From NCBI GenBank assembly GCA_006226375.1, contig SBHC01000066.1:1-54868 (forward strand): 54,868 bases of DNA, written 5' to 3'. Below, one piece after another: positions 34,885 through 42,356 of the stretch. Position 1 is the stretch's first letter. Each line of letters starts with the position of its first letter. Position numbers and translations under genes: made by a program. The stretch is from Deltaproteobacteria bacterium (GTDB taxonomy: Bacteria; Myxococcota_C; UBA6777). The notes beneath the pieces were generated by a model. It searched no databases and had not been told where the DNA came from. It worked only from the letters and a program-made list of their open reading frames with translations.

Positions 34885-36204
34885 ATGACAACCCCGCGTA
34901 TCAGAACCGGCTCTTCCGGCGGAACCACCCGAACATCCAACCGTGTCTCATCCTCGGGAAGTTCGACGCCAGCGCGGAACGTGTCAACTCCGAAAGCACC
35001 TTCCACCAGCTCCAATCAGTTTCAGCTGGCGTCTACCCGCAACAATGTAAGCGCGGCACCCACAGCCAAACCACGTGCGGGTCTTACGCGTTCGCTGGAG
35101 ACGCCCAAAGCTCTAGAAACACCCACTGCGGCGGTCTCTCGACCCACAACACCCAATGTCTCTACAACCTCCGCATCATCCGAGCCCATTCGGTTGGCAC
35201 AACGGACCGATGCGACGGCCGCTCCAAAGTCCGACCCTTCGGCCTCTCCAGCGTTGAATGCCGATCAACAAAAACAAGTGGATCGTATGGGGCGCCAGCT
35301 TGACCAGTGGCTCTCCCAAGACGTTACGGATTGGAATGACTACGCTTTCAAAGACGTCGCGAAGTACACACGAGAAGGTAGCAAGACTCCTTTTGTGAAG
35401 CGATTGCTTGACCTTCCCAACACTCCGGAAACAGCGGAGCTTAAGGCCAAATGGCTTGACCTGGCTGGACAATACGCCAACAGCCACCGCCAGCATCCTG
35501 CCTGGTACCGAATGAGCAACGCTGGCGTAGGCATTTATAACTCCATGCAAATTGATCCTATGCGACAAGCTATGTCCGAAGTGTTAGCGAGCGACCCGAA
35601 GCGCATTGTTGACCACTTTGACAACACCTCGATGGATCCGATGGGTCAGAAGTCGTTCTCCCCGATGATGCATGCGATGTTGGATCGTTCGGATACCGTC
35701 CGTGGAACAGAGATCGGCGTCAACCGAGAGATTCGTCAGAACCTGGCCAGCGCCATCAGCCAGCTTGCAGGTCCTGTGATTGAACAGCGCGGTGCTGCCG
35801 TGACTCCGGAGAACCAAGAGAGCCTCGCTCGCGCAGGTCATCATCTGGGGTATCTGCTGGGAGGCATGCAAGGTGGGTACGAGCAAGCTTTCCATAACGA
35901 AGCGACACGCAAACGCGAGCAAGCTGAAATGATGAAAACCCTCGTGGGGCTGGCGTCCGACACCGACACCGGTCATCCCGCGGCCAACCATGCGCTCAAA
36001 GTCGTCAACGCTCTGGCCGGGGCTGGCATCGATCGCTCCTTCAACCAAGACATTCAACGCAACTTCAACAGCGCTGTCTCTGATATCCAAGACTTCCAAG
36101 GTCTCTATCGCCGTATGATCGATGCCGACAACAACTACCACCTCGACCAGATGATTCTCCCCAAATACAACAACGTCCTCCTGCAAAGCCGCTTCCAAAA
36201 CTAG
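34885..36204 (+). CDS. Unknown protein with Ser/Thr-rich N-terminus
   Basis: 439 residues. Residues 1-125 are low-complexity Ser, Thr, Ala, Pro and Arg, with no signal peptide or membrane helix. The rest is helical and globular, with phrases such as L-G-Y-L-L-G-G-M-Q-G-G-Y-E-Q-A-F and M-D-P-M-G-Q-K-S-F. No family recognised. Disordered N-termini without a signal occur in type III or other secreted effectors and in surface proteins, but this is only suggestive. AGGAG is eight bases before the ATG. A Crp-like site lies upstream. Confidence 0.75.
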   Translation: MTTPRIRTGSSGGTTRTSNRVSSSGSSTPARNVSTPKAPSTSSNQFQLASTRNNVSAAPTAKPRAGLTRSLETPKALETPTAAVSRPTTPNVSTTSASSEPIRLAQRTDATAAPKSDPSASPALNADQQKQVDRMGRQLDQWLSQDVTDWNDYAFKDVAKYTREGSKTPFVKRLLDLPNTPETAELKAKWLDLAGQYANSHRQHPAWYRMSNAGVGIYNSMQIDPMRQAMSEVLASDPKRIVDHFDNTSMDPMGQKSFSPMMHAMLDRSDTVRGTEIGVNREIRQNLASAISQLAGPVIEQRGAAVTPENQESLARAGHHLGYLLGGMQGGYEQAFHNEATRKREQAEMMKTLVGLASDTDTGHPAANHALKVVNALAGAGIDRSFNQDIQRNFNSAVSDIQDFQGLYRRMIDADNNYHLDQMILPKYNNVLLQSRFQN

Positions 36205-36413
36205 TCAAATCCCCCGACGTCCCCTCAAATATTTGATACATTCTTGTTGGTTTGGACATGTGTGACGACCCATGTTTGGGGGCGTTGTTTCGGATGTTTC
36301 CATGCGAAGGCCCAACATCACAAAGCTGGTCTGGAACTTGCTCCACAAAAAGAAAGAACGTACGTTGTGTTTTTCCTTTGTGGGCTAGGTTTTTGGAGAT
36401 ACAGGAGGTTGTG

Positions 36414-37703
36414 ATGAGGCAACAAACAAGGATGAAACGTTGGAGCCTGTGGGGTGGATGGCTGGTGTTGTGTGTGGGACTCTCTATGATGGCAGCTTGT
36501 GGCCCATCCAACGACAACAACCAAAACTCCAACAGCAACACAAACGCCAAACCGGTAGATCTTCCCAACGTGGCAGAAGCAGATCGGGACGCTATGGTGA
36601 AGGGCCAGACCGAGTTTGCGATCAACTTGTACAAGCAATTGAGTCAGGAAAACCCAGGCAAGAATCTGTTCTTCTCGCCGTATAGCATCTCTGTCGCGCT
36701 CTCGATGACTTACGCAGGCGCAGCAAATCAAACTGCTACACAAATGAAGGACACGCTGAAGCTTCCATTTGATGATGACCGAAATCACGCTGCGATCGAA
36801 TGGTTGCGTGGGAACCTCTACAACCGAAGCTTGGGCGGTCAGTTTTCGATGCAACTGGCAAACCGTCTGTTTGTGCAAAAAGGTTATCCCTTGCTGAAGA
36901 GCTTTACAGACTTGCTGAACCAACACTACGGAGCAGGGCTGGAAGAGGTCGATTACGGTAGCGATGTCGAAGCCGCGCGACAAACCATTAACAAGTGGGT
37001 CGAACAGCAAACCAACGACCGGATCAAAGACTTGTTCCCCAAAGACTCCCTTCGCCCCGACACTCGCCTTGTCCTGGCCAATGCCATCTACTTTCTTGGG
37101 AACTGGAAAGACCAGTTTGACCCCAAGCGCACCTACCAAGGCGACTTTGAGGTTTCGAGTGAAAAGACCGTCAAAGTGGATCTGATGCGCAAGGAAATGT
37201 CTGTTCCTTTCGCAAAAATCGACGACAGCACCACCATCTTTTCTTTGCCTTACAAAGGGGAGGAGCTGTCTTTGGTTGTGGTTCTACACAAGGACATCAA
37301 CTTGCTGGAAGCAGGTCTTTCTGAACCACAGCTGACTTCCTGGATCGGTAAGCAAAACAAAGGTCGCAGCGTGGTGATCTTGCCCAAAGTAAAAATCACA
37401 CAATCGTTTGACATGGGCGCTACCTTGGAGGCTATGGGTATGACCGATGCTTTCTCGGCTGTAGCCGACTTTAGCGGAATCACAGACGCCGAAAAGCTGA
37501 TGATCCAAAAGGTGGTTCACAAAGCGTTCCTGGAAGTCAATGAAACGGGTACGGAAGCTGCCGCAGCAACCGGTGTTTCCGTTGGTCCGACATCCGTGCC
37601 GCCGACTCTCTCAGCCACGCGGCCCTTCCTCTTGTTGATCCGCGACAACAAGACCGGAAGCATCCTCTTTATGGGGAAAATCCTCGACCCTTCCCTCCAA
37701 TAG
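36414..37703 (+). CDS. Lipoprotein serpin (serine protease inhibitor)
   Basis: 429 residues. The signal ends in M-A-A-C, so a lipid anchor is predicted, followed by an Asn-rich linker. The serpin fold is clear: N-L-F-F-S-P-Y-S-I-S-V-A-L-S-M-T-Y-A-G-A, L-A-N-A-I-Y-F-L-G-N-W, the hinge N-E-T-G-T-E-A-A-A-A-T, and the shutter end R-P-F-L-L-L-I-R-D. Aligned by eye with alpha-1-antitrypsin, the loop has equal length from the hinge to the P-F strand, putting P1 at Thr393 and P1' at Ser394 in G-P-T-S-V-P-P. The Ala-rich hinge suggests an active inhibitor. AGGAGG is five bases before the ATG. It likely guards the cell surface against its own or foreign proteases. Confidence 0.93.
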   Translation: MRQQTRMKRWSLWGGWLVLCVGLSMMAACGPSNDNNQNSNSNTNAKPVDLPNVAEADRDAMVKGQTEFAINLYKQLSQENPGKNLFFSPYSISVALSMTYAGAANQTATQMKDTLKLPFDDDRNHAAIEWLRGNLYNRSLGGQFSMQLANRLFVQKGYPLLKSFTDLLNQHYGAGLEEVDYGSDVEAARQTINKWVEQQTNDRIKDLFPKDSLRPDTRLVLANAIYFLGNWKDQFDPKRTYQGDFEVSSEKTVKVDLMRKEMSVPFAKIDDSTTIFSLPYKGEELSLVVVLHKDINLLEAGLSEPQLTSWIGKQNKGRSVVILPKVKITQSFDMGATLEAMGMTDAFSAVADFSGITDAEKLMIQKVVHKAFLEVNETGTEAAAATGVSVGPTSVPPTLSATRPFLLLIRDNKTGSILFMGKILDPSLQ

Positions 37704-37720
37704 CGACAACCAAGCTATCA

Positions 37721-38587
37721 CTATAGCTCTTTGCAAGCTTCTCCTGGGTTTTCCCACCGCACCTCAAAGTTCAGTTTGTACGATTTGCCCGAAAACGAAA
37801 ACTCAACCGTGACGTTGCATGAGGCACCAACGTCTCGGAGGGCGATGGCACCACCGGTGGCTTTTTCAAGGCCGACTTGCTTGCCTTGCGCGTCCCATTT
37901 GCGGAACCAGGCGCATGCTTTCCCTTGGCGTGCAGCGTTCTCTGGATTGGAGCCACACTCCATGTTCACCAGCGTGTAGGTTCCCGAGGCGCACGCCGCC
38001 GTTGTGTTCAATCCCAGGGTAAAGTAGATCTGGCGGGCTTCGCCACCCGGGGTTGCAGAGCCGCTTTGTGCTAAGCCGCAAGCGGTTAGACCTTTGGTGT
38101 CAATCAACGAACCCGACAAGGTGTACGATGCGTCTGACTTGATGCTCACGGTTTGTGCCGTGAACGCCTCAAATCCAGGGAGCTTGTCCTCGCATTGTCC
38201 TCTGTTGCAGTACTGTGTGGAAGGGCACATGCTGTCGTCGCCACAAGTGGTGACCACACCACCTCCGCTACCACCCGGTATGTCCTTACAGAAACCGGAG
38301 GATTGGCAGGATTGTCCCGACGGACAATCCGCGTTCTTGGTGCACTGGGTGGTTGTGCTGGTCCCATTCCCTGACTGACAGCTACCATCAGTGCAGGTCT
38401 TTCCTTCTCCACAGTCGGTATTGCGGATGCATTGGATGCTTCCGCCAACGCAAATGCTCTGCAGACACTGCTCTCCGGACAAACAATCTCCAGCAGGCTG
38501 GCAGGCCCGTGTGGTGGGACTGGAACAACCGATCGCTAGAGCAACAACAAACAAAGACACAACAACAGAGCTGATCTTCAATTTCAT
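37721..38587 (-). CDS. Cys-rich lipoprotein
   Basis: 288 residues. The signal ends in the lipobox A-I-G-C (followed by S-S-P). The next 120 residues carry several short Cys units (C-x4-C-x2-G-x2-C-x2-G-x-C) like those in Cys-rich repeats of myxobacterial surface proteins, including C-G-E-G-K-T-C-T-D-G-S-C. The last 150 residues look beta-rich with a few cysteines. No enzymatic signature. It converges with the serpin gene, 17 bases apart. Confidence 0.85.
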   Translation of the reverse strand: MKLKISSVVVSLFVVALAIGCSSPTTRACQPAGDCLSGEQCLQSICVGGSIQCIRNTDCGEGKTCTDGSCQSGNGTSTTTQCTKNADCPSGQSCQSSGFCKDIPGGSGGGVVTTCGDDSMCPSTQYCNRGQCEDKLPGFEAFTAQTVSIKSDASYTLSGSLIDTKGLTACGLAQSGSATPGGEARQIYFTLGLNTTAACASGTYTLVNMECGSNPENAARQGKACAWFRKWDAQGKQVGLEKATGGAIALRDVGASCNVTVEFSFSGKSYKLNFEVRWENPGEACKEL

Positions 38588-38687
38588 AAGCCTGTACCTT
38601 TTGGAATCTTGTATAGAGAAATATAAGGTCTTGGTATCTTTCTAGAACTTGCCTTTTTCGTCAATGAGCAAGGGGAAGACAAAGCTG

Positions 38688-39875
38688 CTAATGAAGTCGA
38701 AGAGGTGAGTGGGTTCCTACTGTGGAGCCTGTGACTGGCGGTAGCCCCAACAAGCGGGTGCTCACGTTGGCGATGTTGCAATTGCGAATAGGCTGTGGGG
38801 TTGTGTTATGAGGCACCTGCTTTGCGCCTGGGTCTCTATACCTCGGTGCGTTGAGCTTGTAGAGGTCGGAGCCTGCTTTTACACCAGCTCCCCAGGCAAA
38901 GAAAGGAATCGTGTAGTTGACCTTTCGTTCGGCCTTAAGGTGGGTGTGCTTGTGACCTCCATGATCCGAGGTCACCAGCAACGTCGTGCGCTTCTTGAGC
39001 TTTGGGCTTTGTTCCACCGCAGCCAGTATTTGCCCAAGGTAACGGTCTTGTTGTTGGACAGCGTTTCGGTAAGGACGTGACATCCAACGATGGCGGTGAC
39101 CTGCGGAGTCAGGCCCTCGCAAATGAAGGAATGTAAAGTGGGTCGGATTCTTTCGCAGATGATGAAGCACCAGCGGCATCGTTTGGTGGTCTCGTCGAGT
39201 GATCCCTACAACATCAATTTTGTTCCGTCCGTGGTCGGGTGCTACAAGGTCTTTGGCCCCTCGAAGCGCATTGTACGATAGGCTGTACAACACAAACTTT
39301 CTTTTGGATGCAAAGAGCGCAGTGGTCCGTCCGTGGTCGTGCAGGGTGTCAAAGACGCTGGCCACATACGAACCCTTTTTGGCGTGGATGGATCGTCGAG
39401 GCATTCGGTTCCATGAGATGCCATGACCCTTTGAACCACGCACTCCGCGGCCTGTCAGCATACAGGTATGGTTGGGGATCGTATAGGTGTAGTCTGCATC
39501 CGTTCGGGCGTTGAGTGTATACGAACCCTCCTTCATCAAACGGTAGAATGTGGGCAACGTTTCGGCTCCCAGCTGGGTGATCACGTCACTGCGCAAACCA
39601 TCGATGCTGATGGCGACCACATATCGCAGGGGTCTTGCGGAAGACAACAACGATGCAGGAGCGCGGAAAAAGTCCGTGGGTTCGTACAAACGGGGTGCGC
39701 GAGGGACTGGGTGAAAAGAACGAGGAGGGATTCGGGAAGCGCGAGGATCTGTACGAGAAGTACGAGGAGATAGAAGGAGCCAGTAGACAAGCACTCCAAG
39801 GATGAACAACGAGCAGGTCATCCCAATGTACAAACTCTGGCGGTGTTGTGGGTCGGAAGCCGACGAAGAAGTCAT
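38688..39875 (-). CDS. Membrane-anchored phosphodiesterase / nucleotide pyrophosphatase family
   Basis: 395 residues. An N-terminal helix (about 17-36) anchors it, followed by a Pro/Arg-rich linker. The alkaline-phosphatase-superfamily domain has the first metal ligand D92 in S-I-D-G-L-R-S-D, the nucleophile T132 in Y-T-I-P-N-H, D-S-A-G-H-R-H, and T-S-D-H-G-G-H-K-H-T-H. These are the zinc ligands of the type I phosphodiesterase/NPP group. It likely splits phosphodiester or pyrophosphate bonds outside the inner membrane. Length is near normal. Confidence 0.92.
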   Translation of the reverse strand: MTSSSASDPQHRQSLYIGMTCSLFILGVLVYWLLLSPRTSRTDPRASRIPPRSFHPVPRAPRLYEPTDFFRAPASLLSSARPLRYVVAISIDGLRSDVITQLGAETLPTFYRLMKEGSYTLNARTDADYTYTIPNHTCMLTGRGVRGSKGHGISWNRMPRRSIHAKKGSYVASVFDTLHDHGRTTALFASKRKFVLYSLSYNALRGAKDLVAPDHGRNKIDVVGITRRDHQTMPLVLHHLRKNPTHFTFLHLRGPDSAGHRHRWMSRPYRNAVQQQDRYLGQILAAVEQSPKLKKRTTLLVTSDHGGHKHTHLKAERKVNYTIPFFAWGAGVKAGSDLYKLNAPRYRDPGAKQVPHNTTPQPIRNCNIANVSTRLLGLPPVTGSTVGTHSPLRLH

Positions 39876-39995
39876 GATTCAAGTTCCTGCAAGGTAAGAC
39901 ACAACGCTTCAAAAGCGTGGTGCATCCTAGCAGAGAACTGTTGGGCCTGCGTGAACATTGTGCCACGAAGCCAGCGCTCTTTCTCTCTTCGTCTC

Positions 39996-40373
39996 TTACT
40001 CGATCGGTGCTTTGACAAACCGGCCCCAGGCAACAAAGGCACTGAGCAGGGCCAACACAATAGGTGCACCAATGGCTGCCATCTCGCCGCGCATCACATG
40101 CGTACCCAGGGCAAGGATCATAACAAGGCTAAGTAACGCTGCTGCGACGGGGGTCAGCTTGGGTTGAATCTTCAGGGCTGCTGGAAGGATCAGACCCAGC
40201 GCTCCTGCTACCTCGGACACACCAATGAACCGTACCAGCCAAACAGGAACATCTTGGGCGAATAACATCCCGTTTTTGACGAGCTGATCAATCGGCGTTA
40301 CGATCTTCATACCACCTGCCATTACAAATGCGATGGCCAACAAACTTTGTAGAATCCAGAGTGCAATGTTCAT
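39996..40373 (-). CDS. DoxX-family membrane protein
   Basis: 125 residues with four membrane helices. The G-G-M-K-I-V segment after helix one and I-G-V-S-E-V-A-G-A-L-G-L-I-L-P in the second helix are typical of DoxX/DoxD-like proteins, whose roles include thiosulfate:quinone reductase partners and redox-linked functions of unknown kind. GGGAG seven bases before the ATG supports the start. It is divergent from a LysR gene that probably controls it. Confidence 0.92.
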   Translation of the reverse strand: MNIALWILQSLLAIAFVMAGGMKIVTPIDQLVKNGMLFAQDVPVWLVRFIGVSEVAGALGLILPAALKIQPKLTPVAAALLSLVMILALGTHVMRGEMAAIGAPIVLALLSAFVAWGRFVKAPIE

Positions 40374-40385
40374 TTTCGTTCTCCC

Positions 40386-40434
40386 TTTGTCATAGAAGTT
40401 GAGTTCGTTTGCTTTGTGCTTCTATCTTGACAAA
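40386..40434. promoter_or_regulatory. Imperfect inverted repeat between doxX and lysR (LysR binding candidate)
   Basis: TTTGTCATAGAAG (40386-40398) and CTTCTATCTTGACAAA (40419-40434) form imperfect mirrored arms around a 20-base centre. The right arm contains TTGACA. LysR regulators bind such dyads between divergent genes. Confidence 0.55.
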
Positions 40435-40494
40435 GTTTCTCCTGAGCGACAAGACTGCAAGAATGGAACCTTAAGTTGCATAGGAGCAACCTCA

Positions 40495-41397
40495 ATGAAT
40501 TTAACGGATCTGGCAAGCTTTGTTCGCGTGGTGGAGTTGGGGACAATCACAGCGGCCTCGAAGGAAGAACAGGTACCCAAGTCAACGATCAGCCGAAGGA
40601 TTGCGCGGTTGGAGCAGGATCTGGGAGTGGAGTTGCTTCGTCGCTCTCCTCGTTCCTTTACGCTTACAGATGACGGAAAGACTCTTCACGCCCGGGCAAG
40701 GGGTGCGCTGTATGAACTGGAGCACGTCGAGCAGGCGTTGTTGGAGAGTTCGGATGTGCCCCATGGACGCCTTGTTCTGAGCGCGCCGCCTGATCTGGGA
40801 CGTACGGCGATCTTTGCGGAGTTGCTGTTTGTTTTCCAGCAGCGTTATCCCAAGGTAAAGCTTGAGGTTGGGCTGGAGATGAGGATGGTTGATCTGTTGC
40901 AGGAGGGTGTGGATGTCGCATTTCGCATGCACAACGGGCAGATCCCTGGCGGGGATGGTCTGATGTCCAAGTTTGTGGGGAGAGGCTTGATCACATTGTA
41001 CGCTTCCCCTGCCTACCTGCAGAAGAGAGGTGTACCGGCCACGTTTGATGAATTGTATGATCACGACTGGATCAACCACGTTGCCTTTGTGGACAGAGCG
41101 CTGGAGCTGGAAGGTCACGAAGAGATCATCTCGTTTTCCTGCCCAGAAGGGGTTTGTTTGCTGGATGACTTTGTGCTGATGCAAGCGTTGTTGGAGGCGG
41201 GCTCTGGTCTGGGTTTCATGCCCCAATTTCTCGCAGAGGATAGCGTCTCCAGCGGTTCACTTGTGCCGGTGATGCCTGAGGTTACTGCGAAGGCTGGAGC
41301 TTGTTCTTTGGTGTGGCCGGAAAGTCGTCACTTGGCGCCTCGAATTCGAGCCTTTGTGGATGTGGCTTACGAGGTGATGATGAAACATCTTTTCTAG
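40495..41397 (+). CDS. LysR-type transcriptional regulator
   Basis: 300 residues. N-terminal winged helix-turn-helix with L-A-S-F-V-R-V-V-E-L-G-T-I-T-A-A-S and the classical R-I-A-R-L-E-Q-D-L-G-V-E-L-L-R-R-S linker, followed by a periplasmic-binding-like effector domain. I used ATG 40495, because AGGAG lies eight bases upstream; a 32-codon N-terminal extension to 40399 is not needed. It is divergent from doxX and probably controls it and itself. Confidence 0.93.
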   Translation: MNLTDLASFVRVVELGTITAASKEEQVPKSTISRRIARLEQDLGVELLRRSPRSFTLTDDGKTLHARARGALYELEHVEQALLESSDVPHGRLVLSAPPDLGRTAIFAELLFVFQQRYPKVKLEVGLEMRMVDLLQEGVDVAFRMHNGQIPGGDGLMSKFVGRGLITLYASPAYLQKRGVPATFDELYDHDWINHVAFVDRALELEGHEEIISFSCPEGVCLLDDFVLMQALLEAGSGLGFMPQFLAEDSVSSGSLVPVMPEVTAKAGACSLVWPESRHLAPRIRAFVDVAYEVMMKHLF

Positions 41398-41434
41398 GGA
41401 GAGTCGAGAAAGAGGGAAGGGGGGAACGAGGGGG

Positions 41435-41989
41435 TTAGCTTTGTTGGGGAAGCTCGATGATTCGCTGCCAGACGGTCTCAAAGGTGTCTTTGGTGTGACC
41501 CAAGGTGTAGGGTTGGCCGTTGGCACGAACCACGAAGACTTTGCCGTGACCTTCCTTGGATGCTTGGGTTTTGCTCATGACCCACCACACACGATGGACT
41601 GCCTTGCGGATGTCTGCTGCGATGATGTCTTTGCCGCTCTTGAGCTTCAGCTTGAAGGGTCCGTCCCAGGGCAGGTTCTTGGCGCGGTGAGCCGGAACAG
41701 CCTTGAGGATGGCTTGCATCAAGGAGCGGGGGGAGCCTGCTTCTTCGCTCTTGCCTGCGGTGGTACGAATCATCACGGTGATTCCGGTTTTTTCGGGAGC
41801 GACGAGGACCTTCTTGGCTTTGTTGTTTTCAAACGCCTTCGCAGTTTCAACCGGAGCCGGCGTTTCTTCGATTTGATCTTCTTGGGCAGGGCCCTTCTCC
41901 ATGGAGAAGACAAGCTTTTTGCTGCAGCCCGTCATCACCAACAAGCCCATTCCCAGTCCCATGATTGCCATCCAGTTGAGTCGCTTCAT
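41435..41989 (-). CDS. Small lipoprotein of unknown function, possible RHS partner
   Basis: 184 residues. The signal ends in the lipobox V-M-T-G-C (C22, followed by S-K-K). The mature part begins with an acidic, Ala/Glu/Pro-rich linker and then forms a compact alpha/beta domain (I-T-V-M-I-R-T-T-A-G-K-S, F-K-L-K-L-K-S-G-K-D-I-I-A-A-D-I). No family recognised. It is 367 bases downstream of the RHS gene on the same strand and shares an 18-bp upstream element with it. A role as a partner or immunity lipoprotein is inference only. Two Crp-like sites sit in its upstream region. Confidence 0.75.
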   Translation of the reverse strand: MKRLNWMAIMGLGMGLLVMTGCSKKLVFSMEKGPAQEDQIEETPAPVETAKAFENNKAKKVLVAPEKTGITVMIRTTAGKSEEAGSPRSLMQAILKAVPAHRAKNLPWDGPFKLKLKSGKDIIAADIRKAVHRVWWVMSKTQASKEGHGKVFVVRANGQPYTLGHTKDTFETVWQRIIELPQQS

Positions 41990-42131
41990 CTTACTTACCC
42001 TTACATGCATAACCCGAAAAAAGTGCTCTTCTTTGCTTAAGACTGTCTCTCCAGCCTTTCTGTCTACTTTGTTGAACGAGAGCGAGAAGTTTTTCAAACT
42101 TTTTGAACTTTTTCTCTTTTGTTTTCAAGGT

Positions 42132-42147
42132 TGTGAGTTGGGTCACA
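42132..42147. promoter_or_regulatory. Crp/Fnr-type site (perfect half-sites)
   Basis: TGTGA-GTTGGG-TCACA, a perfect match to the Crp-group consensus, lies 143 bases before the small lipoprotein start. Confidence 0.55.
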
Positions 42148-42164
42148 CATCCTGGAGAAAAAGT

Positions 42165-42180
42165 CGTGAGTCATCTCACA
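42165..42180. promoter_or_regulatory. Second Crp/Fnr-type site (one mismatch)
   Basis: CGTGA-GTCATC-TCACA matches nine of ten half-site bases. It starts 33 bases after the first site, close to three helical turns, which puts both on one face of the DNA. Confidence 0.45.
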
Positions 42181-42235
42181 CCGGGGTGGGATTGGACTCT
42201 CTCACGTCGTTACATAGGCAAACGTAGAGACCGAC

Positions 42236-42253
42236 CGTATCCAGAACGTAACG
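42236..42253. repeat. 18-bp direct repeat, copy near lipoprotein gene
   Basis: CGTATCCAGAACGTAACG is identical to 48601-48618, in the same orientation. Both copies lie upstream of a leftward gene (247 and 173 bases before the start). An exact 18-mer shared by two gene-free regions in one window is unlikely by chance. Confidence 0.75.
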
Positions 42254-42356
42254 AGGACGCAACAAAATCGGATCGACCAGAAGAAAAGAACGACAAAACA
42301 AATGGATAAGAAAAGAAAAGAATTTGCAAGGAGGGAGAGGCGGGGGGTTCTGGGGA

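Larger units (their letters stand above)
41990..42356. other. Regulatory region between RHS and small lipoprotein genes
   Basis: No gene seen. It holds two Crp-like sites (42132-42147, 42165-42180) and one copy of the 18-bp element (42236-42253). A CGTTAC/GTAACG inverted pair frames much of it. No clear terminator follows the RHS stop at its right end. Confidence 0.6.

Noticed and set aside
37711..37735. AGCTAT-N4-ATAGCT hairpin between the serpin and the Cys-rich lipoprotein as a bidirectional terminator
   Set aside because: The stem is short and AT-rich, and the following T run is only three bases, so the evidence is too weak.
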